A DNA stretch of 6,392 nucleotides from contig DATDUP010000016.1 of assembly GCA_035290345.1 (NCBI GenBank), positions 1-6,392 of the forward strand. The letters run 5' to 3'. The DNA is from DATDUP01 sp035290345. Lineage in GTDB: Bacteria; Patescibacteriota; Patescibacteriia; Magasanikbacterales; UBA922. The position numbers and the translations under genes were made by a program. The notes under the pieces were generated by a model. The model saw only the letters and a program-made list of their open reading frames with translations. It made no database searches and was not told the origin of the DNA. Positions 1-5,496 of this stretch are shown one piece after another (positions within the stretch are counted from its first letter, which is position 1; every line of letters begins with the position of its first letter).

Positions 1-1337
1 AGGCTATCCGGGATTGGGTAGCCAAATTGCCATTTGTGTTGACTCGGAAGCAGAAGGTGGCAGCTTGGGAAATTTTACAAGATATTTCTCAACCACGGCC
101 GATGAATCGATTGTTGGAAGGCGATGTGGGCAGTGGAAAAACAGTGGTGGCGGCCCTGGCCATTTACAATACTGTCCTGAACAAACAACAGGCCATACTT
201 ATGGCCCCGACTGAAATTTTGGCGCGACAGCATTTTCAATCTTTAACTAAATTTTTCGCGGCGGAAAAAATATCAATCGGATTGTTGACTCGCAGTCAGG
301 CTGAAGGTGGGGGAGAGGGCTTGAGTCATGGCCGCGCTCGGAAAAACATTTGTCAGGCGGTAAAAAATAATGAGTTGGCTGTTCTCATTGGTACTCAGGC
401 CTTGCTCAACGAGGATATTGATTTTGCTTCTTTGGGATTGGTGATTGTAGACGAACAACATCGTTTTGGGGTGTCTCAGAGGAAAATGATCAGGGAAAAA
501 TCCGGTCTGACCAAGATATTACCCCATTTTTTGAGTTTGACTGCCACTCCAATTCCTCGTTCTTTTGCTCTCACTTTGTATGGAGATCTGGATCTTTCTA
601 TTATTGACGAAATGCCCAAAGGCCGCAAACCCGTCTTGACCCGTTTGGTTGAGCCACAGAAACGCCAAGCGGCTTATGATTTTATTCAAAAACAAATAAG
701 AGCGGGTCATCAGGTATTTGTGATTTGTCCTTTGATTGCCGGCGAAGACGAGGGAATGGCCTCTGAAAAAAAGACGGTAATGACTGAGTACGAAAAATTG
801 TCGCAGAAAGTTTTTCCTGATTTGTCTGTTGGATATTTGCACGGACGGATGAAGGCAGAAGACAAAGCAGAACAAATGAAGAAGTTTGCAACGAATCAAA
901 TTCAAATTTTGGTTTCCACTTCGGTCGTGGAAGTCGGGGTGGACATCCCTAACGCCACAGTCATGATGATTGAGGGGGCGGAGAAATTCGGTTTGGCCCA
1001 ATTGCACCAATTTCGCGGTCGGGTAGGACGGAGTGATCAGCAATCATATTGTCTGTTATTCACGGAAAGTGAAACAGAAACTGCTCGGGAAAGGTTGCAT
1101 TTTTTTGCCTCCACAACTAGCGGCTTCAAGGTGGCGGAATATGATTTGCAGCAACGTGGCCCAGGCGAGGTTTATGGTTTAGCCCAGAGTGGGTTGATGA
1201 ATTTTCGTTTGGCAACTATGCGCGATCAGGAATTGATAAAATTAGCGCGGGAAATGGCCCGAGGCCTGAATTTTTCTCAATATCCAGAATTAGTTCAGAA
1301 AGTAAAAACTTGGGAGCAGTCCGTACATTGGGAGTAG
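1..1337 (+). CDS. recG: ATP-dependent DNA helicase RecG, C-terminal part (5' end outside the window)
   Basis: RecG is a superfamily 2 DNA translocase that remodels stalled replication forks and Holliday junctions in the cytoplasm. The reading frame is open from the left edge (first whole codon at position 3) and gives 444 residues before TAG. In visible numbering the helicase motifs run in order: Walker A GDVGSGKT at 40-47, DEQH box (motif II) at 150-153, TATPIPR (motif III) at about 180-186, the motif V region STSVVEVGVDIPNA at about 305-318, and motif VI QFRGRVGR at 336-343. The RecG-specific tail AEYDLQQRGPGEVYG follows at about 377-392 (the TRG hairpin/loop region). The wedge/OB domain, about 250 residues in known RecG proteins, must lie to the left. 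The TTG at 27 is an internal leucine, not a start, because RecG-like sequence (AIRDWVAK) continues before it. A glycine-rich stretch near residues 98-118 looks longer than usual. The gene converges on radA with 3 bp between stop codons. The family call is very secure. Confidence 0.97.
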   Translation, partial: AIRDWVAKLPFVLTRKQKVAAWEILQDISQPRPMNRLLEGDVGSGKTVVAALAIYNTVLNKQQAILMAPTEILARQHFQSLTKFFAAEKISIGLLTRSQAEGGGEGLSHGRARKNICQAVKNNELAVLIGTQALLNEDIDFASLGLVIVDEQHRFGVSQRKMIREKSGLTKILPHFLSLTATPIPRSFALTLYGDLDLSIIDEMPKGRKPVLTRLVEPQKRQAAYDFIQKQIRAGHQVFVICPLIAGEDEGMASEKKTVMTEYEKLSQKVFPDLSVGYLHGRMKAEDKAEQMKKFATNQIQILVSTSVVEVGVDIPNATVMMIEGAEKFGLAQLHQFRGRVGRSDQQSYCLLFTESETETARERLHFFASTTSGFKVAEYDLQQRGPGEVYGLAQSGLMNFRLATMRDQELIKLAREMARGLNFSQYPELVQKVKTWEQSVHWE

Positions 1338-1340
1338 GCC

Positions 1341-2690
1341 TTAGGTGTGTCGGATCAGCTCCTGAATATTTTTAATCGGAAGAAGAGTAATTTCCTGTTT
1401 TTTGTTTGGCTCTGTCCGGTTTTGACCGAGAATCAGTCTTTTCATGCCCAAAGTTGCGCATTCTTTGATTCTTTTTTCGGTTTGAGTGACTGTTCGGACT
1501 TCACCACCTAAACCAACTTCTCCGAAGACAACTAGGTCTTTTCCTAAAGCTTTATCCTTGTAAGCGCTGGCGATTGCCAAACACACCGCCAGATCTGCAG
1601 CCGGTTCGTCTGCTCGGATACCACCGACCACGTTAAGATGAATGTCAGATTGCGACAGATTGAGTCCGGCTCTTTTTTGTAGAACAGCGCTCAGAACATG
1701 GAGGCGGTTGAGATCAAAGCCGCTGGCTTTGCGCACTGGATAGCCAAAAACCGTTTTGTTAACCAAAGCCTGAACTTCTACCAGAATCGGGCGTGTTCCT
1801 TCTAACAAACAAGTGACAACAGATCCGGGCTGGTTGTCCCCACGTTCGGCTAACAAGCAGGCGGAAGGATTCGAGACATCTTTTAATCCAGTTTCTTCCA
1901 TAGTGAAGATGCCGACTTCATCCGTACTGCCAAAACGATTTTTTACGGTGCGTAAAATGCGATAGGAATGATAACGATCACCTTCCAGATACAGGACAGT
2001 GTCCACCAGATGTTCCAGAGTACGCGGACCAGCCACAACGCCGTCCTTGGTCACATGGCCAATGATGATTATGGCCGTGTTAGTCTGCTTGGCAGTTTCC
2101 AAAAGTTTTATCGTGCTCGCCTTGATTTGATTGATGTTTCCGGGTTCACCATTGGCTTCAGCCGAAAAAATGGTTTGGATAGAGTCCACTATGGCTAATG
2201 GGGGTCGGTGTTGCTTGATGGTGGCGCAAACAGTTTCTACGTTAGTATCATTGGCTAAAGACAACCCCGGTGCCTTGATTCCGAGACGGTCCGCCCGCAT
2301 TTTTATCTGTCCAGCTGATTCTTCTCCTGAAAAATACAAAGTGGGAGAAATGAGAGCAGCTATTTGCAAGGAAATGGTAGATTTGCCAATTCCTGGCTCA
2401 CCGCCCAAGAGCGTCAGGCTTCCCTTAACCAGACCTCCGCCTAAAACGCGATTGAGCTCATTTAGGGTCAGAGGTAAACGGGCGGCGGAATGGGTATCCA
2501 CTTCTGTCAGGCGGGTAATGGCCGTGGGTTGGTAAGTATTATTGGTGGAGCGGTTGAGCGGAGTAAGAGTAGGAGTTTGTTTTTCCAGCGTTCCCCATTG
2601 GCCGCATTCCAAACACCGGCCAGCCCATTTACTGGATTGGGCATCGCAATGCTGGCAAACAAAAATTTCTAGAGGAGTTTTTTTACTCAC
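1341..2690 (-). CDS. radA: DNA repair protein RadA/Sms
   Basis: RadA is a RecA-like ATPase that promotes branch migration and processing of recombination intermediates in the cytoplasm. The product is 449 residues, the normal length for the family, and has all its modules. An N-terminal zinc finger has C12, C15, C26 and C29. The RecA-like core has Walker A GEPGIGKST at 97-105 and a Walker B strand ending IVDS near 167-170. The RadA signature KNRFG is at 250-254. A Lon-protease-like C-terminal domain spans about 300-449 and contains GEVGLGGEVR at about 390-399. The start is GTG at 2690. An in-frame TAA at 2697-2699 rules out any longer form, and the next internal methionine would remove the zinc finger. 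It is the last gene of the - strand run, 26 bp after the hydrolase gene with no terminator visible between them, so co-transcription with the envelope genes is likely. Nothing looks broken. Confidence 0.97.
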   Translation of the reverse strand: MSKKTPLEIFVCQHCDAQSSKWAGRCLECGQWGTLEKQTPTLTPLNRSTNNTYQPTAITRLTEVDTHSAARLPLTLNELNRVLGGGLVKGSLTLLGGEPGIGKSTISLQIAALISPTLYFSGEESAGQIKMRADRLGIKAPGLSLANDTNVETVCATIKQHRPPLAIVDSIQTIFSAEANGEPGNINQIKASTIKLLETAKQTNTAIIIIGHVTKDGVVAGPRTLEHLVDTVLYLEGDRYHSYRILRTVKNRFGSTDEVGIFTMEETGLKDVSNPSACLLAERGDNQPGSVVTCLLEGTRPILVEVQALVNKTVFGYPVRKASGFDLNRLHVLSAVLQKRAGLNLSQSDIHLNVVGGIRADEPAADLAVCLAIASAYKDKALGKDLVVFGEVGLGGEVRTVTQTEKRIKECATLGMKRLILGQNRTEPNKKQEITLLPIKNIQELIRHT

Positions 2691-2700
2691 AAGATTTTAG

Positions 2701-2710
2701 TCTTTTCTTC
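2701..2710 (-). promoter_or_regulatory. Probable weak ribosome binding site of radA
   Basis: On the - strand the purine run GAAGAAAAGA ends 10 nt before the GTG start of radA. It is an imperfect Shine-Dalgarno match, but it is the only purine-rich stretch in the 26-bp gap after the hydrolase stop codon. It supports the GTG start together with the in-frame stop just upstream. No hairpin or promoter is evident in the gap. Confidence 0.5.
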
Positions 2711-2716
2711 AATATA

Positions 2717-4849
2717 TTAACTCTTGTCAAACATGTCAATCAGTTTGGTGGTGGCCTCTTTGGCGAGGTCAGCGGTGGCTTGCGGGACATTGGCTTCTAC
2801 CATTTTTAAGAATACTGGCCAATCAAAAGCCGGGCCGGGATCACCATGGGAATTATCAGGAATATCGGCGTGGCCGATTATTCCGGAAGAGAGGTCCCAA
2901 CACTCTTTGGTACGATTATATTGAGGACAATTTTTAGCCGGAGGATTCGTGGTGACGGAATGACGGATAGGGATGTTGTATTTTACCACCATTCTGGCCG
3001 TGAGATAGGCGACCGCCTCCATTTGGGCATCAGGAAATTTTTCCCAACAAGCTCTGATTTTACAGGCTTTCGCTCTGGCCTCGGAAGTCTTGGCATAAGA
3101 GCAAGGGCCGGGAGAACTAAGTGCCGCCGGTAGATTGCTACATTCACAGGTTTTGGTAACCACTTGTGGTTGAAGAGGGGTGACCGTGAGACAACGGGGA
3201 TGATCCTTTATTTTTTTAATGTCTTCAGTGTTTCCGGAATAGCGGTAGTTTTTGATGTTTTGAAAACGGACGTTACCACAAAGAGCATTGAGATTCACCA
3301 GCTCGTAGCTGATTGATCGTTTATTGGCCAGAGAGCTCACTGGGCCAGAACGAACACTACCAGCCATGTGTTTTTCTAAAATTGATTGAGTGATGGAGCC
3401 GTCGCGATCAATAACATAATGGACAGCAGGGCCAGCTGTTTTAGCTATCGCATTCAAGAAATTAGTTCCATCAGTAGAATGGATAATCACGATGTCTGGT
3501 TTTCCTCCTTTTCTTTCGTAGATACCATGGTCAGTTTCGTAGAAAGGCCAGGGCCCATCAGCCATGGCATTGAGCTGTTCTTGGGTAATGGTCTTACCTT
3601 TAGCATCAACCATACCAATGCCATCTGGGGCACAAAAGACTGTCCCCTTGGTCGGTTTGGCTTTGATGTTACTTTGGAAAGAAATAGTTTCTGCTCGGGC
3701 ATCTCCTTCCAATTCTTCTTCAATATATTGGACGCGCAAGCTGCGGAAATTCACCAGTTCAGGATTGATTGAATAAAGGACGGTATAAGAACCGAGAGCG
3801 AGGAAAACACCGAGGAGAGCTTCTCCAATTCTTTTTTTGGCTTGGGTAATTTTTTCTGGACTGCCGCCAGACATTGACCAATCAAAACCACTTTTGATAA
3901 TCATGACAATGGCCAAGATGGCAATTACGACTACACCATAACGATAGACAGCGGCCAAATATTCGCCAAAGAAGGGGATATAGAGAAATTTGTGGGTTAA
4001 ACCATCGACTCCGGCTTCTTCCTGGACAACAATATCAGAAGGTTCAGACAAAGATAGTCCGGGCAAGGTAATTTGCAAATCCGCTGCCGGGCTGGTGATT
4101 AACGCTTTGATTTCATCAACCGTATCAGCGATCTCGCCTGAACTGTATACAGGGTCGCCCATAGCTTTAGCTACGGCTTCAGCTCCGCTTGTACCACCAT
4201 AGTAAGTCGCGACTTCTGGGCTTAAGTGGCAAACAGTGAGATCAGTTTCTTTGATGTTGGAGCCAGTCCCAGTCCATTCAATGTGTTGGCCGTCACAGGG
4301 TTTGGCCCAGGAGCCACCCCAAGAAAAATCGTTATTTTTAAGAGCCTTGAGTACGCAAGGAGGGATGTCACACTCATTAGATTTGCATTTGTGGCCGGCA
4401 ACCCACGGATTGGTATCAATATTGATGTCTACGGCTTTGCCATAGGCATGCAGAGAAAGTTTACTGGTGCCATATTGTAGACGACAACAAAATTGATCGT
4501 AAGTTTTTATTGGATATTTTCCATCTTTGACTTCTGGGCAGGCGGAAATTTCTTTGGCCAGCTGTTTCCATTTTTCAGCATTTGTTTTTTCTACTAGAAT
4601 TTTATTGCCGACAAAATCAATTTCTGTTAATTTATTGGCAATATAGGGAGCAACCGCATCTTTATACCATTGTTCGTCGTCGTAGGTGCTGACTGAGCAA
4701 TCTTTTTGTGGCACATCAGCCATTGGTTCGGCACAAGTGCCGGGATAATTGACCCCGGGTTTTCCGCTAGTTTCTGCTAAGACAGGAGGGGAGAGAAAAA
4801 GACAGACAACGGCCACCCCCATGATTAAACTCGTTAAAAGACGGATCAT
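2717..4849 (-). CDS. Exported fusion protein: M15 peptidase, T4SS-pilin-like membrane hairpin, N-acetylmuramoyl-L-alanine amidase
   Basis: This 710-residue protein is predicted to cut peptidoglycan in two ways. Residues 1-25 form a signal peptide (cleavage after VLA-25). Residues about 80-195 match a VanY/M15-type D-Ala-D-Ala carboxypeptidase or L-Ala-D-Glu endopeptidase: SLHAYGKAVD gives ligands H134 and D141, then WGGSW at 177-181, then D186-x-x-H189 (catalytic acid and third zinc ligand). Residues about 287-376 resemble the T4SS pilin/VirB2-like family: an aromatic amphipathic lead-in, a hydrophobic helix at about 305-318, a basic loop SGGSPEKITQAKKRIG, a second helix at about 342-360, then INPELVNF. 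Residues about 450-685 are an Amidase_2 domain, with IIHST (H457), AVHYVIDRDGS, SYELVN (E516) and GHADIP...GDPGPAFDW (H660, D670). Hydrolysis of the MurNAc-L-Ala amide bond is expected. A cysteine-rich insert occupies about 521-605. The mature part has 20 cysteines. The ATG overlaps the DsbA-like gene stop (ATGA). Domain calls are strong; the biological role (wall remodelling, pilus or secretion channel assembly, predation or lysis) is inference. Confidence 0.88.
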   Translation of the reverse strand: MIRLLTSLIMGVAVVCLFLSPPVLAETSGKPGVNYPGTCAEPMADVPQKDCSVSTYDDEQWYKDAVAPYIANKLTEIDFVGNKILVEKTNAEKWKQLAKEISACPEVKDGKYPIKTYDQFCCRLQYGTSKLSLHAYGKAVDINIDTNPWVAGHKCKSNECDIPPCVLKALKNNDFSWGGSWAKPCDGQHIEWTGTGSNIKETDLTVCHLSPEVATYYGGTSGAEAVAKAMGDPVYSSGEIADTVDEIKALITSPAADLQITLPGLSLSEPSDIVVQEEAGVDGLTHKFLYIPFFGEYLAAVYRYGVVVIAILAIVMIIKSGFDWSMSGGSPEKITQAKKRIGEALLGVFLALGSYTVLYSINPELVNFRSLRVQYIEEELEGDARAETISFQSNIKAKPTKGTVFCAPDGIGMVDAKGKTITQEQLNAMADGPWPFYETDHGIYERKGGKPDIVIIHSTDGTNFLNAIAKTAGPAVHYVIDRDGSITQSILEKHMAGSVRSGPVSSLANKRSISYELVNLNALCGNVRFQNIKNYRYSGNTEDIKKIKDHPRCLTVTPLQPQVVTKTCECSNLPAALSSPGPCSYAKTSEARAKACKIRACWEKFPDAQMEAVAYLTARMVVKYNIPIRHSVTTNPPAKNCPQYNRTKECWDLSSGIIGHADIPDNSHGDPGPAFDWPVFLKMVEANVPQATADLAKEATTKLIDMFDKS
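4846..4849 (-). other. ATGA stop/start overlap coupling the DsbA-like gene to the hydrolase gene
   Basis: On the - strand the TGA of the oxidoreductase gene overlaps the ATG of the hydrolase gene in the tetranucleotide ATGA. The preceding bases (ATCCTCGGCCT) contain no Shine-Dalgarno sequence, so initiation probably depends on ribosomes that have just terminated. Confidence 0.75.
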
Positions 4850-5496
4850 AGGCCGAGGATTAGACGCCAGTCTTCTGCAGAAGCTGGAACTTTTATTTGT
4901 TTGCTTTCTAAGAAGAATGTCGGTACTTGTTGGATGTGGAGCAGGAGGCCGAGCTGTTCGGTTTTAGTCAGATAGTCGGCTGTGGCTGCGTTAGTTAGGC
5001 AGGAAGATAAATCATCTTTATTTAATTTAATCTGTTCAGCGATCAATTGGAGATTGTCTTCGGTAAGTTTGTCGCTGTTGGTAAAAGCCAGGGGGTAGAA
5101 TTCATTGAATTTTTCTTGTTGATTGGCGCAGTAAGCATATTTGTTGGCCAATTCAGTGGAATGAGGAAATTTGGTAACGGTTAACCCTTTCCAAATGATT
5201 TTGATTCTCTGGGGGTATTGTTTTTGTATTTGCTCCAATAAGGAGAATTGAAATTTGCAGGCCTGACAAGCGAAATCTTCAAAAGCGATTATGGTGATTC
5301 CCGCTTTTTTGTCTCCAATGATCGGGTCATCAGCATAAACTGGGATTTGCATCTGCTTTATCTGTTCTTGATAGGCTTTTATTTTTTTTTCACTCGGTAA
5401 AAGCGGCTGATATTGAATAAAACGGACAAAAAGACCAATGGCGGCTAGAGCGATGGCCAAACCAAGAAGGATAATGAGAGTGTGATATTTTTTCAT
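4846..5496 (-). CDS. Membrane-anchored DsbA-like thiol-disulfide oxidoreductase (thioredoxin_4 type)
   Basis: The 216-residue product starts with a short basic end (MKKYH) and one hydrophobic segment at about 6-26. There is no lipobox and no clear signal-peptidase site, so it is probably a membrane anchor with the rest outside the cytoplasm. A thioredoxin fold with a helical insert follows. Its landmarks are strand TIIAFEDF (68-75), active site C77-Q-A-C80, YAYCANQQEKF with C123, a second isolated cysteine C166, and the cis-proline loop QVPTFF with P192. This layout fits the DsbA/BdbD-like family, which oxidises or isomerises disulfides in exported proteins. The active-site dipeptide QA differs from the PH of E. 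coli DsbA, so the redox potential and the direction (oxidase, reductase or isomerase) cannot be read from sequence. No DsbB or VKOR partner is visible in the window. The gene overlaps both neighbours by 4 bp. The cysteine-rich downstream hydrolase is its most plausible substrate, which is an inference. Confidence 0.88.
   Translation of the reverse strand: MKKYHTLIILLGLAIALAAIGLFVRFIQYQPLLPSEKKIKAYQEQIKQMQIPVYADDPIIGDKKAGITIIAFEDFACQACKFQFSLLEQIQKQYPQRIKIIWKGLTVTKFPHSTELANKYAYCANQQEKFNEFYPLAFTNSDKLTEDNLQLIAEQIKLNKDDLSSCLTNAATADYLTKTEQLGLLLHIQQVPTFFLESKQIKVPASAEDWRLILGL
5493..5496 (-). other. ATGA stop/start overlap coupling the propeller gene to the DsbA-like gene
   Basis: The propeller gene ends in TGA, and this TGA overlaps the ATG of the oxidoreductase gene as ATGA. 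The bases before it on the - strand (GCCTTTACAGTGTCGATCT) lack a Shine-Dalgarno sequence. The arrangement repeats that of the next gene pair and points to translational coupling. Confidence 0.75.

Noticed and set aside
27..29. TTG as a possible start of a shorter recG
   Set aside because: RecG-like sequence in the same frame continues to the left edge, and a start here would remove the whole wedge domain; it is an internal leucine codon.
519..1043. Long open frame on the - strand inside recG
   Set aside because: It is antisense to conserved helicase motifs, its translation is low-quality (rich in H, N, R, F with no domain pattern), and it has no supporting start signal.
2131..2535. Open frame on the + strand opposite radA
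   Set aside because: It is complementary to the RadA ATPase core, including Walker A, and has no features of its own.
2678..2684. T-run that could suggest an intrinsic terminator
   Set aside because: It encodes the lysine codons at the start of RadA on the - strand, and no stem precedes it.
3386..3772. Open frame on the + strand opposite the hydrolase gene
   Set aside because: It lies opposite the pilin-like and amidase regions, which are clearly coding on the - strand; its product shows no recognisable motif.
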